Below, in pieces: positions 21,301-33,703 of a DNA stretch of 64,000 nt. The notes beneath the pieces were generated by a model, which was not told where the DNA came from, ran no database searches, and was given only the letters and a program-made list of their open reading frames with translations. The first letter of the stretch is position 1. Each line of letters opens with the position of its first letter. The DNA comes from Lucifuga dentata (lineage: Eukaryota > Chordata > Actinopteri > Ophidiiformes > Bythitidae): assembly GCA_014773175.1 (NCBI GenBank), contig VXCM01000904.1:248001-312000 (forward strand), given 5' to 3'. The position numbers and the translations under genes were made by a program.

Positions 21301-23585
21301 GAAACTTCTCCTCCCTGCTGCTACAGAACTACGTACAGTCATCTCCAATATACAACCAATGAGCCTTAGACAGGCCCTTGATAGATGTGCTACTATAGCT
21401 TTAATCCAACGAGCCAACTTCAGACTGTCATAGAGGTCAAATGGCTTGTGTCATATGATTTGTATCACCATGAAATGTCTGTGGCATCATGCTGCTTTTA
21501 GTTGAAAAATCAATTTAGCTGCATACCCAGAGACTCAACTCACAGGGCTGACACCAAAAGAGAAGCAGATTAACATTCATGTCTTTTGGCTTTGTGAGCT
21601 GTGTACTTTGTCAATTTTCGTAGTCGACAGATCTGATGAACTGATGTACATTTTATGAACACTAAAGAAGAGACTAAGTTGCTAAATTTTGTTTTTAAAG
21701 GAGCGTTTGAAGACTAGACTCGAGAAGAGTTTTTTCACAAGGTTGGAAGATGTATTTTTGTTAAAAAAAAAATGTTTGCAATTGGTCATAAAAACAGAAA
21801 ATGCAAAGTTCATTATCAATAGTGTTATGTTTTTCATAGTCCTAAGTTAAAAATAATAGTTTACAGCTTTAGAAACATTTTATTTTTGTATTTTTCACAT
21901 AAGGGACTGCTATACTCATATTATTCACCTACATGGCTTTTGTTTGAACACTCCTATTGTATGTCATCCATTGGAGTGGACACTTCAATAACTCTGAGAA
22001 AATTTTATGTAAAAGTAAAATGAAGGTAAATTAATTTTTTTCATGCCTAAGGAAGGATGAAAACACATTTAAAAAAAAATTCTTACTCAAGTTATCATAA
22101 TTCATGCATGAAAGGGTTAAGCTATTAAATATGTGACAGCTGCTATTTCTTCTTTTTGTGTGCATCTTGGTAATACTGAAGTTTATTTATTTAATGAAGT
22201 ACAGTATTATAATAACACAATACAGTGTTCACTCTGTAGTGATATCATAGGAGCTGTAACAGTAAAGTATACTTCAGTGTATTAATTTTATTTTCACATT
22301 CCTTTTGCGTATATTATTGAGAATCATTCTTTCTTTAACTGTATATGCCTGACCAGGATGGGCTGAGTTGTTGTTTAGGTTCAAAAATAGCTTGAAGGAA
22401 CTTTTGACAGAGCTAAGACAGAGCTAGCTGTTTCCCTTTACTTCCACTCTTTGTGCTAACCTAGGCTAAATACATTCCAGAGATACCTAATGAACACACA
22501 TCATTAAAATTAATATTGATCTCTTGTTTCCAGTATGACAGCAAATAACCATCTCCCAAAATGTTAGAGTATTCCATTATCTAATTCCCTTCCAAATAGG
22601 AAAATTAACCCCTTAACTATTTTTAACCTCAAAAATTCTATTTTTTTTTTTTTTACCATTAATAATGGTTTAATTAAGATTATTTGTGCATAGAACTGAC
22701 CAAATAATATTATGCCACTACATTTCTACCTTTAAAAAAAAGTCTTAATACTTAAAACAGCTAAAATAAATGCCTGTAATGGTATGTACAATGCCCCCCC
22801 NAAAAAAAAAAAATTATTTTCAATAAATTAATTTATACATTACTTTACCCTAAAGTTTAGCTAGAATGAGCTGTAATGTTATTTTGTTAATTTTGGGCTT
22901 TAAATCTACATGTGCATCCCTTAAACTGAGCAAGTAATCATTTGATAATTGAAATACCTTAATAAATTAAAATCCATTAATTTATCCATTAATTTACACT
23001 ACATTTGGGATAGACATAATATTTTTAAAGTGTTTGTAAGGAGGTTTGAACCAATCATGAAAGTTACAATTCACAAATACAAAAAAAAAAAAAAAAAAAA
23101 ATAGATAATATAAAATCAGCCACTCTGAAATCAGTCACAGTCCTCTAGCTTTACTACCTCCTCCTCTGCCATTCTCAGTATCTGTACCTCACTGTAGCTG
23201 TTCATTAACATTATGATTAGGTGAAAAACCAGCCTGAGGCTTAGAAGCTTGCAAATAAAAAGAAATATACATCTCACTGGTATAATTTACATGAGGGATA
23301 TCTCATGATCATAATCAGGATCTGCAACTACATGATTTAATTTTCCCTCAGCAGCGACTGGGATGTCATTTGATAAATTACCCATCAGTACCAGACAGTA
23401 GGGGATGCTGCAGTGGGAAATGTGCTGTGTGTGCATGGCTCTGTGAGTGTCTGTGTGTCGTTTTGGGTGTGCTTGTACACAACACAGACATTTATGACAG
23501 TGAGTATCCTCACAAGCATTTGTGTGTACATGCGCAGAATAAGCTCACATTAGCGGCCCATTATTTCAATAAACTTTCTCTAGCA
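18320..23585. other. Intergenic, no recognisable gene
   Basis: About 5 kb of AT-rich DNA with T-rich tracts (18388-18500) and short frames lacking known motifs. An N sits at 22801 beside an A run. GGTTCGAGTCC at 19346-19356 looks like a tRNA B box but has no tRNA around it. Confidence 0.5.
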
Positions 23586-23589
23586 TCCC

Positions 23590-23890
23590 GTTGATAGATC
23601 ATCTGCCTGGGAAAGTAGATATTGTGGCCTTTAATCAGTCAGCCCCCTTCGAGGTGCTGTAGTCTCTTGTGCAGTATTTAAATTCCTCATTTACTCTGTT
23701 GCAGGCGGGACGTGCCTGTCCCCCATTGTTCGCTCTGAATAAACTGGGGAGCTGATCGTGTTAAGTGCGGCCATGATTGATGGCTACTGATGAAATCTAA
23801 TATTCTCGCCCCATGCCATCGTTTAGCAGAAATATGATTAGAGAGAAAGACTCCAACACTGGCTGATAAAAGGTGCAAATGTAGTTAATG
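23590..23890. promoter_or_regulatory. Candidate conserved noncoding element
   Basis: Unique, non-repetitive, more balanced in base content than its flanks. It contains TGATTGATGG at 23774-23783 (a Pbx/Meis-type site) and ATGATTAGAG near 23834. No open frame with coding character. Conservation not tested. Confidence 0.35.
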
Positions 23891-24040
23891 TTGCTTTTTT
23901 TTTCCAGATTTTAACATTTATTTCTGTAAATGGAGGAGTTTGGCTGTGGTAGAGTAATTCCAACAGGGGTCTGGGACATTAAACTGTTGACTGATGGCTG
24001 TGATTCCTGGTGTGTGTGATGAAAATGAGTTAGGGAAATG

Positions 24041-24042
<2 letters not shown>

Positions 24043-24088
<46 letters not shown>
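24043..24088. repeat. (GT)n microsatellite
   Basis: About 23 uninterrupted GT units. Confidence 0.95.
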
Positions 24089-24091
<3 letters not shown>

Positions 24092-24939
24092 TGAATGAAT
24101 GCACCTGTATTACTGTAAATGTAAGGTCATTCAGCACACTTTAATAAGCATAGAGTGGATTGACTATCAGTAACCAAACTTTTGTTCACCAAGGCTTCAT
24201 GCTAATTGTCTTCTCTATTCACTATACAATGTGTGTGTGTGTGTGTATGTCCACTTATGGTGAGGTCAGCAGTCAACAGCAGAACATTTGGCGTTAGCAT
24301 TTTCACCTGGCTATTTAACTTGTGCTGTTATACACTATGGTAAGCAAAAAGCAGACGATGCCATGTAGAGCTGATTCACTGTGCTAATGAACATTTAACA
24401 GGCGAAGCTATGGAGAGGTGTTGGTGATATAAGGAAGTGAGATTTTAGTGACCCCTTGTGGGACATAAGCTTCAGTTCTTGATGACTGTGATTAAAGCAG
24501 TGGTCCTCAATCCTGGTCCTCATAGCCCACAGCACTGCATATTTTCCATCTCTCCCTGCTCTATTTAGCCCATCAAGATCTGGGAGGCAGCAACTCTTAA
24601 GTGAACACACTGACTTTAACTAATCAGGTGTAAGTAGAGGGAGAGATGGTAGAAATAAGGGACAGAATGCCAGAGATTTGAAGTAACTAAGTACTCCCCC
24701 TGTTTGTGTTTAACTTAAGTTGTATACTTGTAAACTTGTAATGTGCATTAATATGCATATGTTTGCCCTAATAACACTCAAGGAACCAATTCTTCAATAT
24801 CAGTACCAGTATTTTACTGTTAATATTAAAATGATAATACTTCCAATTATGCAAAACGTTGCTTGTAATCAGTGTAAGCTTTAATTTCACAGACAACCTG
24901 TCCTCTCTCATTGTTTCTCTTCTGCTCCTCTCCTCTGTG

Positions 24940-25390
24940 TTCACCTAGTTCACAGCTACATTAACAGTTGATTTCAGAACACCGGGTGTAATGGATCTCC
25001 CCCCTCCCCTCCTGTGCATTCTCATTGGCTGTGGTTGGCCTCCAGCCCGGCCCACCTGCTCCACAGCGCTCTCCTTAATGTGACTGGCCGAGGATGATGG
25101 ATCACCCCCTGTCACTTCCACCTTCTCCTCCAATCAACAACCAGCCATGGAAATTGATTGTTCTAATTTGCTCTCATTATTATTATGATATTAAGCACAA
25201 TATACAGACACAGCTCACTGTCAGATCTGGGCAACGCTGTCATTAGTTACAGGGGCTGGAGAATACGCCTCAGCGGGGTTTTCTCCCATAGATGCCAAGA
25301 TGTAAAGGAATCAGTGCATGTTGTAGAAACACACTGGTTTTTCTTAATAAGATTTACCATGCAGCTCTCACTGAGGTGATGTAGCATCTA
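24940..25390. promoter_or_regulatory. Candidate conserved noncoding element
   Basis: A unique block with CCAATCA near 25130 and ATTGATTG at 25153-25160, followed by TAAT-containing text. The left part is GC-rich and has CCAAT-type boxes (CTCATTGGCTG near 25021). No coding signal. Confidence 0.4.
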
Positions 25391-25989
25391 ATTAAGTTCA
25401 ATTCAGTGCATCTGGGAAAGAGGAAAAAGAAGATATGATTAAGTTCCTCCATGTCAGATTCGGGATGTTCATGTGCAGCTGCTGGATGTGAAGAAGTGTC
25501 AGAAAACAAAATGACTCATTTTAATCATTGCAGTGATACAAATGTAGTTATTAAATGCTCATAAAATGCAATTAAGATACAGTGTTGTACATTTCAGACT
25601 GAATAGACAGCACTCATACTACGGTATATAATGGCAGTAAATGGATGCGGGCCTATAGTGCATATATTTGATGACTTTGTGGATGACCTTTCTCATTCTT
25701 CATCTTCAGAGCATTGTCTTTTATCTTAGTCATCGTGCTGGAAGAACAACACCAAAGGTCAGCATTAATATCATTCTGCATGCCACAGGCCCATTCCAAC
25801 CCATCCCCCTCTGCTATGTTCACAAGCCTGGTTTAAGATGGTACAAATGAGACTCCAAAAGGCAAAGGCAAATAAAATGGAAATCTGCTGATCCTGATAT
25901 TACCACAGCAGCCCCTCAAGCTGTATACTACTCCTGTTCCATGCACCAAAGTGTATCCCCAGTCATGCTGTTACCAGCTCGGAGTATAT

Positions 25990-26330
25990 TGGCTAGTGCT
26001 TACATTAACGCACAGTGTCTAACAAACCGCTTACGCTCCTATAATTGGATTACAAGGAGTGCCGCATTCCCATTGGTGAGATTAGGAGGGTCCGGGCACA
26101 GAGCCGGCTCCCCCCTGTAGGAGCGAGGGATCTGATTCGCTGCCCTCCCTAACAACCTACAGATGCCAGATGTTTGATTGGTGGAGTAGTGCTGGCATGG
26201 GTGTTTATTGGTCCATGACAGTGTAATAAGGGGGTATGCCAAGTCTACTGCAGGGTGTTAAAGTGTCTGCTCTGATCTAGAGGTGATTAATGACACTATC
26301 TATTTATTTTCTGGCCTTAAATACAGTTTG
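25990..26330. promoter_or_regulatory. Candidate enhancer with a paired-class P3 site
   Basis: Unique block. TAATTGGATTA at 26042-26052 matches the P3 palindrome (TAAT, three bases, ATTA) of paired-class homeodomains exactly. TTTGATTGG at 26173-26181 and TGATTAATGA at 26284-26293 add more TALE/homeodomain-like sites. Also several CCATTGG/TATTGG boxes. Confidence 0.42.
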
Positions 26331-26643
26331 TGAGGATATGTTTCTTAACTAGATTTAAAGGTCAACTTGGAGATAAAGTAGAAAACATTCAAGTGTTTAA
26401 TTTTATTTTAGTCCCCGATTTGTCCTTCAGTTTAAAGAATTATAAAAAGACACAGGTGACAGCTAAGGTGCTCCTCTGTATTTTACAGCACAATGGCAAC
26501 CTACGAATCCAGAAACTGTTGTTAAGGTTACAGAAATGAACACGGTCAGACTAGAAATTCCCATGGCGGTCAAGCAAAAACTGCCTTACAGCACAGTTCA
26601 ACATTCAGAAGTGGTTCTGTGCATTTAATGTGTGTATGTGTGC

Positions 26644-26647
<4 letters not shown>

Positions 26648-26690
<43 letters not shown>
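26648..26690. repeat. (GA)n microsatellite
   Basis: About 21 GA units. Confidence 0.95.
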
Positions 26691-26691
<1 letters not shown>

Positions 26692-26920
26692 ACCTTCTGA
26701 CCTTCCATACTTTGACCTCCCACCTCTGACATCAACAGTAAATCTTTTTTTTTTTCAGCCTTTTCTTTCCAAACCTCTGACCACAAGCTTATGTGGAGTC
26801 CTCGGCACAAGCTGCTGAAAACCTGGCAGCTGCTGGCCTCCTGTGAAGGAGGACCCTCTCCATCACGCTGGTGACACCTTAACTGTCCTGCTCTCGCTCA
26901 ATGAGGAAGGCCCCCTGCCA

Positions 26921-26922
<2 letters not shown>

Positions 26923-26954
<32 letters not shown>
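26923..26954. repeat. (CA)n microsatellite
   Basis: About 16 CA units; further CA-rich DNA continues in pieces to about 27260. Confidence 0.95.
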
Positions 26955-26956
<2 letters not shown>

Positions 26957-27879
26957 TCTCCCTCTTTCTGGTGAAAGGACGAACACAATGACATGTATTT
27001 CAAGCAGCCACTTTCTTTTCTTACACAGGTGCAAATGTAAAGGCATACACCCGAACATGGGTGCACGCACTCACCCTTACACACAGACACACACTCACAT
27101 CCACACTCATACACATCTGTCTTGCACACAAATGGCTCTCTCTTTGAAGAAAGTTCCCACAGCACATACATGAGCAACAGCAACAATTCTCCTCTTGATA
27201 CCCTTTTTCACACATATACATACACACATGAATACACACAAACACACCACACAAACACACACTGGAATGCCACCATTATGACTTAATGTATTATGGCCTG
27301 TCCCTGCAGGTGACCTGACCCTTACTGTCCTGTCTGTCAGAGAAAGGAGGCAATTCATCCAGGTGGCAGCAGAGTCAAATGGCTCAAAACAACAGGCTGA
27401 GTTAATATGTAGCTTTAACCATTGTCTCCTCTGCCTCACTATGGAGGGAGGAGCACTTGCCGTAGCAGCTAAAGATGGACTCGGTGTGTATTCTTGGAGG
27501 AGTTCATAAAAATGGAGCTAAAACCCACTTGATTCATCACTGTCTCATTTGGGAAGGAAAGCAAATGGACATGGAGCACACAAGGGGGAGCCACGCTGGT
27601 GTTGCACCTCTGTGTGGAATCAGCAGAGAAAAGCTCAAATGGCCCCATTTATTTTTCTCAGTTTAATACATTTACTATAGGTAAAATGTATTAAAAAAAG
27701 ATGCATTTTTATCTGTATTCAAAATGTCAGCATCGTACAATGTCATCAAATCAATGATATATCAATAATCAAATAATCACCATTCTCCTCGTTAGCTTCC
27801 TTCAGTCAGTCTTAACATAAAAGCAGAGATCAAAGTGCTCTGCTTTGAATGCTGTTTTAGTAACCACTGCAAAAGCATC

Positions 27880-28212
27880 TAACACAGCAACAATGCTACT
27901 AACATCCCCATTGTCAGCCTCTGTTCCTTGGCGCTATCGCTTTCCTAAAGATGAGGGTAATTTTCTATGCAAATGGGTTGCCATCATTGTCCCCGCCTCG
28001 TTAATCTGGGCCTGGGCTCCTTTGACAAACCCCTCTCTGATTGATGAGGCCCTGACAGCTCCAATGTGTGCGTNGGCCTGGGCTCCTTTGACAAACCCCT
28101 CTCTGATTGATGAGGCCCTGACAGCTCCAATGTGTGCGTGCATTTTCACAGATTGACATCATCATTAAGGAGCGAGCGCAGGGCCTGAATCATGGCAGAT
28201 TTACCCCCAACA
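27880..28212. promoter_or_regulatory. Candidate enhancer with an octamer, cut by the assembly gap
   Basis: Unique sequence with ATGCAAAT at 27967-27974, a perfect POU octamer. CCTCGTTAATC and TTGATGAGG are near 28000-28050, and GACATCATCATTAAGG near 28155. A 65-base stretch is present twice (28009-28073 and 28075-28139) around one N. The block runs straight into the 629-base gap, so its right end is unknown. Confidence 0.42.
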
Positions 28213-28841
28213 NNNNNNNNNNNNNNNNNNNNNNNNNNNNNNNNNNNNNNNNNNNNNNNNNNNNNNNNNNNNNNNNNNNNNNNNNNNNNNNNNNNNNNNN
28301 NNNNNNNNNNNNNNNNNNNNNNNNNNNNNNNNNNNNNNNNNNNNNNNNNNNNNNNNNNNNNNNNNNNNNNNNNNNNNNNNNNNNNNNNNNNNNNNNNNNN
28401 NNNNNNNNNNNNNNNNNNNNNNNNNNNNNNNNNNNNNNNNNNNNNNNNNNNNNNNNNNNNNNNNNNNNNNNNNNNNNNNNNNNNNNNNNNNNNNNNNNNN
28501 NNNNNNNNNNNNNNNNNNNNNNNNNNNNNNNNNNNNNNNNNNNNNNNNNNNNNNNNNNNNNNNNNNNNNNNNNNNNNNNNNNNNNNNNNNNNNNNNNNNN
28601 NNNNNNNNNNNNNNNNNNNNNNNNNNNNNNNNNNNNNNNNNNNNNNNNNNNNNNNNNNNNNNNNNNNNNNNNNNNNNNNNNNNNNNNNNNNNNNNNNNNN
28701 NNNNNNNNNNNNNNNNNNNNNNNNNNNNNNNNNNNNNNNNNNNNNNNNNNNNNNNNNNNNNNNNNNNNNNNNNNNNNNNNNNNNNNNNNNNNNNNNNNNN
28801 NNNNNNNNNNNNNNNNNNNNNNNNNNNNNNNNNNNNNNNNN
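28213..28841. other. Assembly gap (629 N)
   Basis: Run of N. Any reading frame drawn across it is meaningless. The stated size may be an estimate. Confidence 1.
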
Positions 28842-29518
28842 GGAGGGCAATGGCTGGATTTTAGTGTTTCAGTTGGCTCAAGTCCATTTTGGAGTTCATT
28901 TGAAAATGGAAAAATCGTTACCTAATTCTATTTCTTTGGCTCTGAGCTACAACACAAGAAACATGGCAAGTGCTGGCAAGGCAGGAAAAAAAAAAAAAAA
29001 AANAAAAAAGAGACACAAACACTGACTGAGTGGAGGCAGCTGCAGATGAGCAAATAAAGCATTCAATATTTATGACTGAAATTAAAACTAGATAAAGATG
29101 TCACATATTACAGCATCCCCGCCCTCCTTCCCTCCCTCCCATGCCCCCTCCCATGCCTCTGGCCCTGACTCCGGTACTCACAACTCTACTCTCTCTCAGT
29201 GCAAGTGAAAGGGAAGCATTATTCCTTCCCAACCCAATGTCTTCAAAGACAGTAATGAATGCAATGCAGTGACCCAGAAAATGGACTTTAGAGAAGGAGA
29301 GAGAGAAAAAAAAGCAATCTTGCGTTTGTGGCGGAGCATTATCATTTTACTCCCCTCTCCTCTTACTCTCCCCTCCCGGGCTNTATGTGTGTGTGTGTGT
29401 GTGTGCGCGCATAGGTGCACCTGCCATTACGTGAGTCTCAAAGGGCCTATGTGTCTGAGTACATTTATATGAATTTGTATGAGTGCACAGACTTGCCTCT
29501 GATTGCGTTTGTGCCTAC

Positions 29519-29519
<1 letters not shown>

Positions 29520-29568
<49 letters not shown>
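29520..29568. repeat. (GT)n microsatellite
   Basis: About 24 GT units. The sequence after it (29570-29740) is unique, contains GTTAATTAAACAC, and may be regulatory. Confidence 0.95.
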
Positions 29569-29740
29569 AAATCGGTGGGTGAGCTGAAGTCTCCATCAAG
29601 AGGGAATGGGTGCAGGCTGACAGGCAGGCCCATTGTGGGGTTAATTAAACACTTCAGGTTTAACACCCCGTCCCTGTCGTTAACCCAAACACTGGCTCAT
29701 CATTCATTCCTGCCACACTTCAGTTAGGGAGCTGTGGGAC

Positions 29741-31955
29741 AGGAAAGGAGGGGGACAATAGAGATGTCACCACGTGTGGGGTGTGTGTGTGTGTGTGTGT
29801 GGTGTGTGTGTGTCAAGGTGGGGGGGTGGGAGAGGAGGGGTGAATAGGAGGTGATGGTATCAGAGGAGATGGGGAAGTGCTGCTGTGAGTTTGTGTCAGG
29901 ATCATTGGGAGTTTTTTTTTTTTTTTNGGGGGGGGGGCTTAGCAGGAATGATGAAAGGATTCATTATGTTATTCTACAAATAAACAGGATGTGATATACC
30001 GTAATTTTCCCTTGTGCAATTAAACTAGCAGGCTGAGTGCAAAGAAGGTTTGGATGAGAGCCATTTTATTATTATGGGTCAAGTTAGTAACTCCTGCAAA
30101 TTCACAAGAATTACAGGAAAAGTGGCTGAGCCAGAGGAGACACAGGTGAAAGTATACAAGTTTAAAGTGCACTTGTAGTTGTTTATAATGCTGAAATGCA
30201 TGTATGACATTATCTTGATAAAAGTCCAGAATGCTATTAAAAGTGCAGTGACACTAAAAGAGGTGGTACAATCATAGAAGGGAGGATTTGCTGCAGCATC
30301 CGTCTGCCTTCATTTAACCAACAACTGCTTGTTGATATTAGTTAAATGATCATAATTAATAATATAGGCCTGTTCTTCTCTTCTGCTTCCATAAGAAATG
30401 TACGCAAACCTTTAAAAGCACTAGAAGACATTAATGATATATGTTGCATGAAATAATAGCTGCATGGCTTTGACCATTTCCGCAAAGAAAAAAAAAGTAA
30501 CATATAAGAGGAAACTACTGTGTTATACACATGACTACAGCAACAGCTTTTTTCCCTTATTGATTGATTGGTTATATTTTTCTCAGATTTTTCTCATATG
30601 AAATACCAGAAAAATGTACAGTAAAATTTTGGTGTCAGAGTTAATCTGTAGGAGAAACAATTTCCGCCTGCGCAATGAAGCACCACTAGATAGCAGTAGT
30701 TTACACCACTGACTATTTAACCAGTCCACTCATTTAGCCCCCAGAGTCAGACTGAGTTAAAATCAGTTGATGGAGCCACTGAATGAATAAATGTATGAAT
30801 GAATGATTTTTAGTCATTTAAGAGACCAAAAATTAAGGAAAAGAAAGATAAGGGGAATTTTTAATTGCACTACACTGGCCAAACCATATTGACAGCTATA
30901 TTAAATAAAGAATAAGGGCACTCATTAGAACTCATACTTCTGCCAAGGCCAAACAGGCCTATACAAATAGATTTTGTTCTAATAATATACTGACCTAAAT
31001 AGCAAGAAACTACTAAAGTGACTTAAATGCTTTATTTGTCATAAGAAACAGCAGTTTTAAAATTTATCCCAGTCTGGACCAAATTACACCTATAGATTGT
31101 CTATCATGGGATAAATATGCCTGATTTTTTTTCCATCTAGATTTGTGAATATATTTCAAAGAAATCTGACAAAAATGTTGAAAAACATATCTCCCACTGT
31201 TAAAAAGAAAGAAAAAAAAACATTTACGAAACTCACCCTTGGATCTGGATTGGCACCAAAATTTAACGGGTTCTTCCCTGAGCCATGCCATATCCTTCCA
31301 CCAACTTTTCTGAGTAATCCTGCTAACAAACAACCAACCCAATAAATGTAAAATCATAAAAGTTTTTTTTAAGTATAATTTCCCAAGATGTCTAACACTC
31401 TTTTGAGCAGTTTTCACTGAAACTCGTAGAATAAGAGGGGATTATTAAATTCTTTGCAGAACTTTACTGCAGTGAATGTGAAAAATGTTTTATTACAACT
31501 TGAAAGTGTCCTTGCTTAAATAAACTGACTAGTAGATATTGCAAAGAAAATGATTATTTACAGACAAACTATTGCATACCATAATTAGTGGTTTTTGTTT
31601 GTTTGTTTTTTATTACAGCTGTATGAAAGGTTTTTTTTTTTTTTTTTTTTTTGTAGATTACAAACAAGAAAAACTAGTTATCTTTATTCCCTCACTTCAG
31701 CTTGATCACAGACTAATTTACAGTAGTTCAGTTGGTGCTTTATTGGTTGTTCTTACAGCTTGAGAAGCACTAATAAAGCAAACTCGGGACAGTAAACAAC
31801 TAAATGAATCAACAGAGCTGCATTGATGGATATTTTTCCAGCATAATTAAAATTATCCAGGCAGATGTGAGCAAAACAGAAACGTCTGCTGAGGTTTACA
31901 CGTCTAATTCTGGTATTCCCACGGATTCATTTAATGATACTGCAGTGTTTTTTTT
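29741..31955. other. Intergenic, no gene
   Basis: GT- and G-rich low-complexity DNA to 29940, broken by an N at 29927, followed by AT-rich unique DNA. It contains a second copy of a dispersed repeat at 31225-31345. Confidence 0.5.
31225..31345. repeat. Dispersed repeat, LINE-tail-like, copy 2
   Basis: It reads GGATTGGCACCAAAATTTAA, then CTTCCACCAACTTTTCTGAG and TAATCCTGCTAACAAACAACC. It matches the copy at 10700-10835 with one internal deletion and the same orientation. Confidence 0.6.
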
Positions 31956-31959
31956 TTTT

Positions 31960-32520
31960 TATGTTGCCATGTTGTTGCGTCTGTTGTCGTGCAGGTTTGG
32001 TGAAATGGGGCCCGCATCCATGATGCAGTCTTTCCATTAGCCATTAGCCCATTAGCCCGTTAGCGCTCAGGCTGTTGGAACAGCTTGAATGTGTGATGCT
32101 AATGCTTCAGGGATCCAACCCAAACTGGAGCCTTGGCAAAAGGCCAAACAGGAGCCACAATAACTTCCTGTACCCCTCTCTCATATTATCCCCTTTTACT
32201 CTTTCCTCATTGTTAGGTCTTGTTTGTCTTCCATGGATTCTTATCAGATCAAAGTGCTTTAGCATCTTTAAGCATTGGAAGAACATTTCTGTTTCATCCC
32301 CATGCCATATGTTAGTAAGCAAGACTAATGAACACGTCCATCCAAATGCAGCGGGGACATTTTTCTCCTTCAGTTCACTTGCTGTTTCCCACTGCAGTTT
32401 ATCCGAGGTTTGTTTTCCAAGCATTTCTCATAAAAGTGATTTATCAAAACACTTAATACTGAACTGCCGATGTTTCATCCTGAATGATTCCAAAGGCTGC
32501 TGAAGCTGGTGGATTTTATG
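31960..32520. promoter_or_regulatory. Candidate regulatory block with an ATTAGCCC array
   Basis: Unique sequence. Four TTAGC units lie at 32036-32066 (ATTAGCC, ATTAGCCC, ATTAGCCC, GTTAGCGC) with 7, 8 and 8 base spacing. This gives a homeodomain-like core on almost the same face each repeat. Other cores follow (GATGCTAATGC near 32095, GACTAATGAAC near 32323). Confidence 0.42.
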
Positions 32521-32699
32521 GCTCCAGCTGAAAAGGATACCTCTCGGGGGCATGTTGTGTTAGCTTCTTGTAAAGTAGTAAGACACACACGCACAGAAAC
32601 ACACACACATTACCCCCATTGGTGTTGACTGGGGATGGGCGTAAGGGAAATGTCAGGAGGGATAGAGGTCATTGCCTTCCAAAGGGATAAACACACATT

Positions 32700-33130
32700 C
32701 CACATAGCTCCCTACTGTGTTATCATTTACTGCCCTATCGGACACGTTTTGCCGCCTCTGAATGTATTTATATTTATAAACATATTCTTTATTTATTTTC
32801 TCTGAGGCCACTGTGCCGAGGAAATGATACTGAAAGCTAACATTTGGAGATCCGTTCTGAAGAAGTGCTGCTAGGATGCAATTTGTGTTCTATCTCCGTG
32901 GAAAAAAGGGGGCCGTGATGCCCCGGGGTGGCCATTTCGTTCCCCGCAGTGACATTTTTAACAGGGTGCCTGCAGGACAGTGGAAGCAGCCTGAGCCACG
33001 CGCTCCTCGTCATGGCAGACGGCCGGTGCACTCACCGTGAACACACTGTCTTTCTCTCAGCCCCACTCAATATGCTGGACCAAGGCTGGCTTCAAAAGGC
33101 TACAAATGCAGCTAGGAATCTCTATGGGTT
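32700..33130. promoter_or_regulatory. Candidate conserved noncoding element
   Basis: Unique block, GC-rich and with CpGs at 32900-33040, which is unusual for the surrounding AT-rich desert. It shows no splice-bounded coding exon. Confidence 0.33.
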
Positions 33131-33147
33131 TAAGGGATTTACAGGTC

Positions 33148-33149
<2 letters not shown>

Positions 33150-33190
<41 letters not shown>

Positions 33191-33203
33191 GTGTGTGTGT
33201 GTT
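33150..33203. repeat. (GT)n microsatellite
   Basis: GT units with a few breaks (GC, TT). Confidence 0.95.
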
Positions 33204-33574
33204 TGTGTACATGTGCAGGGTTATATAAGCTATTCTGTTGGGTCTGGAAGGTCTATCATGTGTGTTCTATGTACAGGTGGAAAGTATTATTAATACTGAG
33301 TATTAGTATTGTTGGTATAGTACTTATACAGTACTTCTCTTGCAACTTTATACTTCAGTTCTATTCCAGATAATATACTTTTCACTTCACTATATTTAGC
33401 TAATGACTGTAGTTACTATAAAGGTTTTACCTACAAAGCAGGATAATTTCATAAAATATGATGCATTTTAACATTTTAAACCAATGGTTCCCAAGCTGGG
33501 AGGCAGAGCACTCAAGGAGGTTTCAAGACAAATCTGGAATGATTAAAGAGGAGAAAATAAATGCCACATAAAAT

Positions 33575-33703
33575 GATGCTTATTTTGTCCAACTTTTCTC
33601 TAATCCATATTTTTTTCTTTGAAATGCTGAATATATTTNGATGCTTATTTTGTCCAACTTTTCTCTAATCCATATTTTTTTCTTTGAAATGCTGAATATA
33701 TTT
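33575..33703. repeat. 64-bp direct duplicate around a single N
   Basis: 33575-33638 and 33640-33703 are the same, with one N at 33639. Probably unmerged contig ends. Confidence 0.9.

Noticed and set aside
26863..27439. Frames rich in Cys-Val and Thr-His
   Set aside because: Translated GT/CA microsatellite.
28134..29025. Long open frames across the N run
   Set aside because: They consist almost wholly of unknown bases and carry no evidence of coding.
32036..32066. CRISPR-like short repeats
   Set aside because: Units are 7-8 bases with no spacers, and the DNA is vertebrate.
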